This document shows positions 43,314-50,219 of a stretch of DNA of 64,000 nt, in pieces. How positions within the stretch are numbered: position 1 is the first letter of the stretch; every line of letters starts with the position of its first letter. The notes under the pieces were generated by a model that was not told the origin of the DNA, did not search any database, and worked only from the letters and a program-made list of their open reading frames with translations. The stretch comes from Gorillibacterium massiliense (GTDB lineage Bacteria > Bacillota > Bacilli > Paenibacillales > NBRC-103111): positions 1-64,000 of the forward strand of contig NZ_CBQR020000114.1 of NCBI RefSeq assembly GCF_000455485.1, given 5' to 3'. The position numbers and the translations under genes were made by a program.

Positions 43314-43450
43314 GATCTTCTTCCATCCGGACTTTACCGTCGGCTCTGGATTTGCACCAGATCAATCTCACTTAAGCAACGTGAGAGTCGCGGGCTTCGC
43401 TAAAGAACAGCGTCACCGCCGGTCGGGAATTTCACCCTGCCCCGAAGATC
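43314..43450 (-). ncRNA. FMN riboswitch aptamer (RFN element)
   Basis: Read on the minus strand the aptamer opens with GATCTTCGGGGCAGGGTG, continues with GAAATTCCCGACCGGCGGT, and contains CAAATCCAGAGCCGACGGT, AGTCCGGATGGAAGAAGATC. These are the conserved RFN strands in the right order. The ends pair (GATCTTC with GAAGATC) to close P1, and the variable arm (43352-43409) folds with a GTGAGA/TCTCAC stem. It is followed by a terminator and the EamA transporter gene. FMN binding would favour termination. Confidence 0.96.
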
Positions 43451-43568
43451 CTATTCCGATGTAATATTTCTTTAGCAACTATAAACCCATATGCCCACAA
43501 AATCCAGTGGTTTAGCATAATGTTTCGAATTCGTTCACATTGTAACCTTTTTCACAATCACATTCTTC
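43441..43568. repeat. Riboswitch leader segment, copy 1 of a partial duplication
   Basis: This segment holds the first strand of the RFN P1 stem and the promoter-proximal leader of the riboswitch (minus-strand -10-like TATAGT about 35 bases upstream of the aptamer). It is roughly three-quarters identical by eye to 44458-44582. The first 24 bases (CCCGAAGATCCTATTCCGAT and four more) are identical. Confidence 0.8.
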
Positions 43569-43708
43569 CCTGGAAAGACTGACTTCAGCCCCACGATAGA
43601 AGGTCGGAGATTCAGGACCATTTTCCCCATTTAGGAAGGATCTGGATGATTCTTGTCGAAATAAAGCTATTATATACTGCATAAGACCCCATAAGGAGAG
43701 AGTGTTGG

Positions 43709-44371
43709 ATGGATTTAGAATTGGAATCGAGTACGGCTTTGCAGGATGCGCAAGCAGTGGAAAAACAAAAACCTCTAATCCGGCAACCATTTTTCATCAC
43801 CGTTCTAGTCATCGCGGTTTTGGCGCTTGCCAGCGCCGGTTATCTCTTCGCGATGAATATGCGTCTGCAAAAGGATTTCGATTCGCAGCAAACCGAATTG
43901 CATAAGATGAGCACGACATTAACGGATCTTAGCGGAAAGATCGACACCTACAAAACCGATAATGCAAAAGAACTTTCCAATATGAATGACAGGACGGATT
44001 CAATCGCAAAAAGCGCCTATCTGGGCATAATTGAACACGAGATAGAAGGCGGAATCGTCACGGATGATTTCTATGTAGACAAGATATTCCTAAGTTCGGA
44101 TAACAGCGGAGAATTGGACGTTATCATTGACATCAATACTCAACCACCGATGGCTCATCACTACACGGGAAAAGGTGCTTTCGATCTTTCCGACCGCGAA
44201 TTGCGAGCGAAAAGCCAGGCGATAATCGACGCAGTCAAGAATTGTTACTCGAAGAATGCTCCTGAAGAGTTGCCAAAATGGGATAATTCGATTCCCATTA
44301 CCCTAACGATCAAGAATTTCCCCATAGGCAATTCAACTGCCGGCAATTTCAAACTTGTTGGCGAGAAATAA
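43709..44371 (+). CDS. Single-pass membrane protein with coiled coil, function unknown
   Basis: 220 residues. A Glu/Gln-rich cytoplasmic tail leads to one helix (FFITVLVIAVLALASAGYLFAM, about 29-50), then a heptad-like coiled coil (LHKMSTTLTDLSGKIDTYKTDNAKEL), then an extracytoplasmic beta-rich domain. The start ATG follows AAGGAGAGAG. I recognise no family. It lies between two copies of the riboswitch leader segment and reads opposite to the riboswitch, which suggests that it arrived, or was bracketed, by a local rearrangement. A terminator follows. Confidence 0.7.
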   Translation: MDLELESSTALQDAQAVEKQKPLIRQPFFITVLVIAVLALASAGYLFAMNMRLQKDFDSQQTELHKMSTTLTDLSGKIDTYKTDNAKELSNMNDRTDSIAKSAYLGIIEHEIEGGIVTDDFYVDKIFLSSDNSGELDVIIDINTQPPMAHHYTGKGAFDLSDRELRAKSQAIIDAVKNCYSKNAPEELPKWDNSIPITLTIKNFPIGNSTAGNFKLVGEK

Positions 44372-44378
44372 TCGAACT

Positions 44379-44434
44379 AGCGCCTACCAACGAAATCTCC
44401 CGACAGGGTCTCGTTAGTGGGCGCCTCTATTTTA
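44379..44434 (+). terminator. Terminator after the membrane-protein gene
   Basis: GCGCCTACCAACGA and TCGTTAGTGGGCGC form a stem with one mismatch around a 17-base loop, followed by CTCTATTTTAT. Confidence 0.8.
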
Positions 44435-44457
44435 TCAAAGGTAAAAGTCTTTACCAT

Positions 44458-44582
44458 CCCGAAGATCCTATTCCGATGTAAAATTGCTAGTGCAACTATA
44501 TACCCGTTCCCCCGTAAAACCCAGTACATGGAGTAAATGTTGCGACATCGTTCACATGGTCGATTTTTCTCAATCTCCGATT
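44458..44582. repeat. Riboswitch leader segment, copy 2, without aptamer
   Basis: A diverged copy of 43441-43568 in the same orientation. It keeps the P1 5' strand and the upstream promoter-like region (TATAGTTGC and GTGAACGA on the minus strand) but the rest of the FMN aptamer is absent; the neighbouring sequence is the terminator of the membrane-protein gene. Confidence 0.8.
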
Positions 44583-44607
44583 CATTCTGATCCCAGAGGT
44601 GCAAGCC

Positions 44608-45214
44608 ATGGAAAAAGCGAAACGAATCCGCATATTTGACAAACAAGCCGATCAATACGACAAGTCCCGGGAAAGCCTCCAGCAGAAGTTATGGCGTCAA
44701 CATTTGATTGCTCATGCCAAAGGCCGCGTACTTGAGCTTGCGGTTGGAGCAGGAGCCAATTTTCCTTTTTATCCTCCGTCCGTCAGAATCACCGCAGCCG
44801 ACTTCAGCTCCGCTATGCTGGATAAAGCGCCAAGCCGCAACCCGGTATAGGCTAGATGTAGAATTTCACTGCATGGACATGGAAGAGATGCAATTTCCCG
44901 ACCGGTCCTTCGACACCATCGTATCCACGCTATCCATGTGCAGCTACGAGCGCCCTTCCGTTGTGTTGGAAAAGATCAACCGGTGGTGCAAGCCTGATGG
45001 ACAAATCCTGCTGATGGAGCACGGTATCAGCACCAATTTACCACTTTCCCTCATCCAACGAACTCTCGACCCTCTCCTGCACCGAACCGTCGGCTGTCAT
45101 TTTACAAGAAACATTCCTGCATTGGTGCACCAGTCCGGAATCGAAATCGTCAGCTCGGAAAGTCGCTGGATGAACATGGTCCACCTAATCCGGGGGAAAC
45201 CGGGTGAAGTATAA
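44608..45214 (+). pseudogene. Frameshifted class I SAM-dependent methyltransferase
   Basis: The ATG at 44608 follows AGAGGTG. The first frame gives MEKAKRIRIFDKQADQYDK and motif I LELAVGAGANFPF, then DFSSAMLDKA, but stops at 44848. The second frame, open from before the break to 45214, continues with RQAATRYRLDVEFHCMDMEE, motif FDTIVSTLSMCSYE, and LKPGG-like CKPDGQILLMEHG. Joined at about 44833-44836, the product is a complete METTL7/UbiE-like methyltransferase of about 200 residues. The break is consistent with loss of one GC unit from a short GC repeat (GCGCC for GCGCGCC). A sequencing error would look the same. Confidence 0.8.
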
Positions 45215-45389
45215 AACGGAAGGACATAAAGCGGCGTAAATCAATTGTTCTCATCCTAGCAGTGAGAGAGGCACTACGTCAATTTGGGGACACCAGAACG
45301 AAGTTATCGAATATGTTGTCAAATAGAATAACATCCATTATTTCATAGAGATTATTATCCGATTTCAAAGTGATGAAGGAGCGATTCTA

Positions 45390-46127
45390 ATGAGTAACAT
45401 TGTTTATTCGTTAAAGAAAGACGCTGATGATTCAAGGGATTATATCTTTAACCATGCCACCCACATCGCAATCCCGCCAATTGTGGACTTGCGCCCGCAT
45501 TTCCAACCTATCGTTGACCAAGGGCAACTAGGTTCTTGCACGGCTAATGCGATTGTTTCTGGGTTACGGGAGTATTACATGCACCAAATGGGAAATGATA
45601 CTCAGCTTTCCCGCCTTTATTTTTACTATAAAGAGCGTGAACGGGAAGGTACAATTAACGAGGACAGCGGTGCGTCACTCCGCGACGGAATGAAAGTGAT
45701 TACCTCTGTCGGCTGTGCTTTGGAAAAAGACTTTCCGTACATCATCAAAAACTTCACGAAGAAACCATCCCCGCAGGCAGACGCTGATGCGCCGAAATAT
45801 CGGCTTAGCACCTATCACCGCGTAACGAATCTGAGCAGCTTAAAAAGCGCCTTGGCTGTTGATAAACCTGTCGTTTTGGGTATCGCGGTTTATGAGTCTT
45901 TCGAGTCTCAGAGCGTGGCTAATACAGGGATCGTACCCATGCCGGGAGCGGGGGAAAAATATCTAGGCGGTCATGCCGTACTTGCAGTCGGTTATGACGA
46001 CACGAAGCGTGTGGTTATCGTCCGCAATTCGTGGGGTGCAGGCTGGGGAGATAAAGGCTACTTTTTCTTGCCGTACGCTATGTTCAGTACCAGGCAATAT
46101 ATATCCGACATGTGGATTGCACAATAA
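45390..46127 (+). CDS. C1 family (papain-like) cysteine peptidase
   Basis: 245-residue cysteine peptidase. The oxyanion Gln44 and catalytic Cys50 are in DQGQLGSCTANA, catalytic His195 in GGHAVLAVGYDD, and Asn213 in RNSWGAGWGDKGYFFLPY, so the site is complete. There is no signal peptide and only about 40 residues before the catalytic core, so no usual pro-domain; it may be cytoplasmic or released otherwise. An AAGGAG site precedes the ATG by eight bases. It stands alone between a broken methyltransferase gene and an integrase remnant, and may be cargo of a lost mobile element. Similar peptidases are sporadic in Bacillota and phages. Confidence 0.93.
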   Translation: MSNIVYSLKKDADDSRDYIFNHATHIAIPPIVDLRPHFQPIVDQGQLGSCTANAIVSGLREYYMHQMGNDTQLSRLYFYYKEREREGTINEDSGASLRDGMKVITSVGCALEKDFPYIIKNFTKKPSPQADADAPKYRLSTYHRVTNLSSLKSALAVDKPVVLGIAVYESFESQSVANTGIVPMPGAGEKYLGGHAVLAVGYDDTKRVVIVRNSWGAGWGDKGYFFLPYAMFSTRQYISDMWIAQ

Positions 46128-46150
46128 CAACACCGGTTTGCCAGCCTCCA

Positions 46151-46637
46151 TCAGCTCCAATGTGGATGATCTGCATCAATTCTATAGCCAATATAGTTCC
46201 TCCCGATCTCTTCATCGGTGAAGTCAAGGTATGCGGACTTGGTTACTTCCACGGAGCTATGCCCTAAATTGCGGCATAAGCTGAACCAATCACCATTATT
46301 CAAAATGTAATACTTCGCGAAATTTGACCTTAATTGATGCGGATAAAGTCGCACTCCTACCCGTTCTCCTGCTTCCCTCAATGCCCTTTCGTAGTTCCCA
46401 ATCTCCAATTGTGTTCCTCTAGTTGTTGGAATTAAGAACGGACTATCGGAATAACGGTCTTTGTATTGCATCCAGTTTAATCTCATTTGACGAATTGAAC
46501 GAGAAGTAAACAAACCGCTCAATGTTCGACAAACCGTAACTGTATGTTGCAAGGAAGGCAATCAGAGCAAAACGGAGTTTGTCTGATGTTCTTTTGATAA
46601 GTGAGTTGGTATATGATGCAAGACGGCATCGGAGCAC
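46151..46637 (-). pseudogene. Tyrosine recombinase/integrase remnant
   Basis: The C-terminal half of a phage-type integrase is recognisable: box II LYPHQLRSNFAKYY with the HxxR pair, LGHSSVEVTKSAYLDF with the second His and the catalytic Tyr. Upstream, the box I region LRFALIAFLATYSYG appears only in another frame (46443-46637), so the coding sequence is broken near 46520, consistent with one inserted base. The N-terminal SAM-like domain is missing. It ends 24 bases from the peptidase gene on the opposite strand. Confidence 0.75.
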
Positions 46638-46860
46638 ACCTTTTGGATGGCAATAAAGCAGTTTTCTATATAGTCGGCAATGTAATCGTTATCTTCACCT
46701 GTCCCTGCCGTTTACGGGCGCAGGTGAGGCCCTTTCTTCTTGTTCGGAAGCTGTTGCTCCTCGGGTTCGGGTTAAATTTTAGGGGTTTTCATCCTCGCTA
46801 GAATGGTGTAAACTATTCATAGTGTAATTATACTTCACATATGAAGACAGGTGAGCTATC

Positions 46861-47247
46861 ATGATATTCGCGCTTATCGCGGATTATTCCCTTCCTCGAC
46901 CCATATCCAGCAAACCCGGAGAGCTTCTGCCGTTCTTGGAAGCCTATATCGCCCGGAAGCAGCAGCAGATCGATGAGATTACACAGGTTGTTGAACGCTA
47001 CGAGAAGAAGCAGGCCGCGGAAGAACGCGCCTACCAAACCATGTCGCCCTTGCGCCGCATGCTGTCCGGCAAGAAACCGGATCATCATCTGGCCGTCGAA
47101 TACATTCACTATGTGAAGAAGCCGATGGAGCAGGTTCGGAAGCTGCGTGCGGAGATTGAAGCCGTCCAGGAGGCGCTGGCCCAGAATCCGCTGAAGAAAG
47201 AAGATCTGCCGGAAGAAATTCGCAATCAGATCATCTCGAATATGTAA
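46861..47247 (+). CDS. Small coiled-coil protein, function unknown
   Basis: 128 residues. After a short hydrophobic start (MIFALIADYSLPRPI) it is almost all charged helix (LEAYIARKQQQIDEITQVVERYEKKQAAEERAYQ; VKKPMEQVRKLRAEIEAVQEAL), so probably a coiled-coil dimer in the cytoplasm. An ACAGGTGAG site precedes the ATG. The gene has its own terminator and is codirectional with no neighbour. I recognise no family, but length, codon use and ribosome site argue that it is real. Confidence 0.75.
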   Translation: MIFALIADYSLPRPISSKPGELLPFLEAYIARKQQQIDEITQVVERYEKKQAAEERAYQTMSPLRRMLSGKKPDHHLAVEYIHYVKKPMEQVRKLRAEIEAVQEALAQNPLKKEDLPEEIRNQIISNM

Positions 47248-47262
47248 TATGCAGCATAGTAG

Positions 47263-47312
47263 AAGCCGGTTGAAGAAGGCGGTAGTCGCCTTTACAACCG
47301 GCTCTTTCTTTT
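47263..47312 (+). terminator. Terminator after the coiled-coil protein gene
   Basis: AAGCCGGTTG (47263-47272) pairs with CAACCGGCTC (47295-47304, one G-T-type mismatch at the end) around an inner AAGGCGGTAGTCGCCTT hairpin, and TTTCTTTT follows. It lies in the convergent gap to amtB. Confidence 0.85.
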
Positions 47313-47334
47313 GCCAAACCAGATCGCTATGATC

Positions 47335-48630
47335 TCATGATCTCAGACTGTCTACATCGATGAAGTCATGATCTTGACTGTAGGCCGGAACGCCATGTAT
47401 GCCCACATCCAGACCGACCAGCTCCTCGTCTCGGCTGACGCGAACGCGAACGATGCGGTTGATCAAGGTAAAGGCGATCCAGGTAAGAACGAAGCCCCAT
47501 ACAGCGACTGTGGCCAGCCCTAAAGCTTGTACGCCAAGCAGCTTCCAGCCGCCGCCATAGAACAAGCCGTAATAGCCTTGGCCGGTTCCCTTGGTCAAGG
47601 CCGGTGTCGCGAACAGGCCCACGGCCAAGGTGCCTAAGCTGCCGCTGACGCCGTGCACGGCGAAGGCGCCTACCGGGTCGTCCACCTGGCGGCCCTCCAG
47701 GAACTCCGTGGCGAAGACCATGGCCAAGCCGCAGACGGCGCCGATCAGGATGGCGGCGGTATCCGTTACGAAGGCACAGCCGGCGGTGATGCCCACCAAG
47801 CCGGCCAAGGCTCCGTTGATGACCATAGGCGGGTCTGCCTTGCGGTAGCGGAACATGGTGAACAGGATGCAGGTCATTCCTCCTGCCGAGGCGGCCAGCA
47901 TCGTCGTTACGGCGATATGGCCGATGGCCGGGTTGCTCGCGCTTAAGGTGCTGCCGGCGTTGAAGCCGAACCAGCCGAACCAGAGGATGAAGGCGCCGAC
48001 GGAGGCGAGGGGCAGGTTGGAAGGCGGAACGATGTTCGCCGTGCCGCTAGAGGAGAACTTCCCGATCCGGGGTCCGATGAAGATTGCAGCTGCAAGGGCG
48101 GCGAAGCCTCCCAGTGCATGAATTGCCGCCGATCCGGCGAAGTCGATCATACCCAACTTGTTGAGCCAACCGCCCGTACCCCAGATCCAATGTCCGGAGG
48201 TGGGATAGAGCAGGCCGGTCATGACGATGGTATAAAGGATGTAGGCACGGAAGTTGATCCGCTCCGCCACCGCGCCGGAGACGATGGAGATGACGGCAAT
48301 GACGAAGGCGCATTGAAACAGCCAGTACGTATCGTGGCTGATGGAAAGCTTGATGTGGGAGAGATCTCCTTTCAACATGAAACCGGTAGTGCCGATCAGT
48401 CCGGAAGCATCCTTCCCGTACATAAGGGCGAAGCCGAATATGTAGAAAATCAGGGCGCCGAAGACGATGTCGACGAACACCTTCATAATGATGCTGACCG
48501 CATTCTTCTGGCGGACAAAGCCCGCTTCCAAAAGGGCGAAGCCGCCTTCCATCAAGAGAATCATGGCTGCGGTTAAGACGACCCAGATCGTATCCAGTCC
48601 CTGGGAAATCTGTTGGGGACTGATGTCCAT
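47335..48630 (-). CDS. amtB: Ammonium transporter
   Basis: 431-residue Amt/Mep/Rh channel with eleven helices. The start is the ATG at 48628-48630, after AAGGAGTGATTACATC. Diagnostic stretches: ILLMEGGFALLEAGFVRQKN, WLFQCAFVIAVISIVSGAVAER, and the pore His in SAAIHALGGFAALAAA and GAFAVHGVSGSLGTLAVG (twin His). The C-terminal tail RVSRDEELVGLDVGIHGVPAY is the conserved regulatory tail. No GlnK/NrgB-like PII gene is adjacent, unlike the nrgAB pair of B. subtilis. Its promoter lies in 48678-48720. Confidence 0.97.
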   Translation of the reverse strand: MDISPQQISQGLDTIWVVLTAAMILLMEGGFALLEAGFVRQKNAVSIIMKVFVDIVFGALIFYIFGFALMYGKDASGLIGTTGFMLKGDLSHIKLSISHDTYWLFQCAFVIAVISIVSGAVAERINFRAYILYTIVMTGLLYPTSGHWIWGTGGWLNKLGMIDFAGSAAIHALGGFAALAAAIFIGPRIGKFSSSGTANIVPPSNLPLASVGAFILWFGWFGFNAGSTLSASNPAIGHIAVTTMLAASAGGMTCILFTMFRYRKADPPMVINGALAGLVGITAGCAFVTDTAAILIGAVCGLAMVFATEFLEGRQVDDPVGAFAVHGVSGSLGTLAVGLFATPALTKGTGQGYYGLFYGGGWKLLGVQALGLATVAVWGFVLTWIAFTLINRIVRVRVSRDEELVGLDVGIHGVPAYSQDHDFIDVDSLRS

Positions 48631-48677
48631 GATGTAATCACTCCTTACAAGCGTTTTCTTATTGTGGCGCATTTCAC

Positions 48678-48720
48678 ATTATAAGTCGGTGTTAAGAAAT
48701 ATGTCAACGAACTTATGACA
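48678..48720 (-). promoter_or_regulatory. Promoter and operator-like repeat of amtB
   Basis: On the minus strand TTGACA (48702-48707) and TATAAT (48678-48683) stand 18 bases apart. TGTCA...TGACA (48702-48720) forms an inverted repeat over and beside the -35 box, with spacing unlike the TnrA/GlnR consensus (TGTNAN7TNACA), so nitrogen control is only suggested. Confidence 0.6.
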
Positions 48721-49161
48721 GCTAAACTGACATATATAACAAGTGATGTGAGGTTTTTTTGAACAGCAGCAAACGCTTTCGTGATAGCCTATCAGAGCGG
48801 CCATAAGGCGGATGATCTGCCTCCGATGCCGTATTCGTCTTCCGGCTCGGCATCCAACGGAACGGCGGACGACTTGCCGCCTCCGCCTTCTCGGAGAGGA
48901 CCTTCCTTCGACGGCTGGCATAACTCTGCGCACCGGGGCCCTCCTTCATCCCCCGACAATAAAGCATGAAATTATCCAATTGAAATTCATATCCGGTCAA
49001 CACAAATACCGCCATTCATAGGTTTTTGTAAACCCAATAAATAAGCGGTATTGGTTGGTTTATTATTTCGAAGTTTATCGGCTTAAAACACCCGTTTTCG
49101 GATATTTTTCGCCATCCCTGCATTTGCTATTGACACGCTCAACCCCACGTCACCTCTTCGT
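48721..49161. other. Non-coding gap between amtB and spo0A
   Basis: No supported gene in these 441 bases: the open frames lack ribosome sites. At 49005-49052 AATACCGC and GCGGTATT flank an inner GGTTT/AAACC stem, giving a nearly fully paired 48-base hairpin about 110 bases past the spo0A stop. It may be the spo0A terminator, but a T-run is weak. Confidence 0.5.
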
Positions 49162-49968
49162 TCAGCTCACCTTATGCTCAATCCGCAGCTTGTCGGCGAC
49201 CATGGCGATGAACTCGCTATTGGTCGGCTTCGATTTGCTGATGTTGATCGTGTAGCCGAAAATGAAGCTGATGCTGTCGATGTTGCCCCGGGTCCAGGCC
49301 ACTTCAATGGCGTGGCGAATGGCGCGTTCCACACGGGACGGCGTCGTCTTGTAACGCTCGGCGATGGCCGGATATAGCGTCTTGGTGATGGCGCCGAGAA
49401 TCTCGATGTTGTTGTACACCATCGTGATGGCTTCCCGCAGGTATTGATATCCCTTGATATGAGCCGGCACGCCGATTTCATGGATGATGCTGGTGATGTT
49501 GGCGTCCAGATTTTTCGTTTTGCCCAGTTGAATGACATTGGTTTTCTGAGCGGATATGTGAGAAGTGGTGATAGAGGATTGCACGTTGTTGCCCACAAGC
49601 TGACGGATTCGGTTCGTTAGTACGTCCATATCGAAAGGTTTCAATATGTAATACGAAGCTCCGAGCTGCACCGCTTTCTGGGTGATATTCTCCTGACCGA
49701 AGGCGGTCAGCATGATGACTTTCGGCTGCGGATTCAAATTCGATTCCCTCAGTTGCTCCAACACGCCCAATCCGTCGAGATGGGGCATGATGATATCCAG
49801 GATGAGCACATCTGGAGCTTTCTTCGCCTGTTCCATGTAACGGAGAACCTCGTTCCCGTTATAAGCGATCCCGACGACGGTCATGTCGTCTTGTTCATTG
49901 ATAAACTCCGCAAGCAAAGCTGTAAACTCCCGGTTGTCATCAGCCAAAAGCACATCAATCTTTTGCAA
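49162..49968 (-). CDS. spo0A: Sporulation response regulator Spo0A
   Basis: 268-residue master regulator of sporulation. The start is TTG at 49966-49968: AAGGAGG precedes it by nine bases and the protein then begins [11 protein letters not shown] like other Spo0A proteins. The receiver has Asp10/Asp11, phosphoacceptor Asp58 ([12 protein letters not shown]) and Lys in YYILKPFD. The DNA-binding domain keeps the conserved helices [19 protein letters not shown] and [21 protein letters not shown], and the sigma-A contact region [23 protein letters not shown]. It is downstream of spoIVB, in the usual Bacillota order, with its own regulated promoter. Confidence 0.99.
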   Translation of the reverse strand: MQKIDVLLADDNREFTALLAEFINEQDDMTVVGIAYNGNEVLRYMEQAKKAPDVLILDIIMPHLDGLGVLEQLRESNLNPQPKVIMLTAFGQENITQKAVQLGASYYILKPFDMDVLTNRIRQLVGNNVQSSITTSHISAQKTNVIQLGKTKNLDANITSIIHEIGVPAHIKGYQYLREAITMVYNNIEILGAITKTLYPAIAERYKTTPSRVERAIRHAIEVAWTRGNIDSISFIFGYTINISKSKPTNSEFIAMVADKLRIEHKVS

Positions 49969-50026
49969 CGTTCTGATCCTCCTTTTTAGTGGGTCCAAAT
50001 CCATTTACAAATCTTTCTAGTAACAC

Positions 50027-50062
50027 ATATTCGACAAGTAAAATACAATTCCTTCTGTCGAA
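50027..50062 (-). promoter_or_regulatory. Sigma-H promoter of spo0A with 0A boxes
   Basis: On the minus strand GAAGGAATT (50047-50055), 11 bases, then GTCGAATAT (50027-50035) fits the sigma-H consensus RnAGGAwWW-N11-12-RnnGAATww at every defined position. 0A boxes (TGTCGAA) overlap the -10 region (50030-50036, minus) and abut the -35 region (50056-50062, plus); a third is at 50131-50137. Autoregulation as in B. subtilis is inferred. Confidence 0.85.
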
Positions 50063-50076
50063 AAACATTTTTCTTT

Positions 50077-50109
50077 ATTATTCATTATAATTAGGTTATA
50101 ATGAATAAT
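50077..50109. repeat. AT-rich perfect inverted repeat upstream of spo0A
   Basis: ATTATTCATTATAA (50077-50090) and its exact complement (50096-50109) are separated by TTAGG. This 14-bp dyad lies between the sigma-H promoter and the farthest 0A box. It has no T-tail beyond the stem, so an operator is as likely as a hairpin. Confidence 0.7.
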
Positions 50110-50179
50110 TTATTTTAATTTTCGTACTTTTTCGACAAGGATGATAACAGAACGACATCCTTTGAGAAAAAAGAAGACA

Positions 50180-50215
50180 AAACCCCGCTTCCAAGCCAAA
50201 GCTTGAGCGGGGTTT
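50180..50215 (-). terminator. Terminator after spoIVB
   Basis: AAACCCCGC (50180-50188) pairs with GCGGGGTTT (50207-50215), with further pairing inside. On the minus strand a T-rich run follows. It starts five bases past the spoIVB stop. Confidence 0.92.
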
Positions 50216-50219
50216 CCCT

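Noticed and set aside
48679-49015. Small open frames on both strands between amtB and spo0A
   Set aside because: None has a ribosome site and the translations are low-complexity or basic; the amtB promoter and a hairpin explain part of the region.
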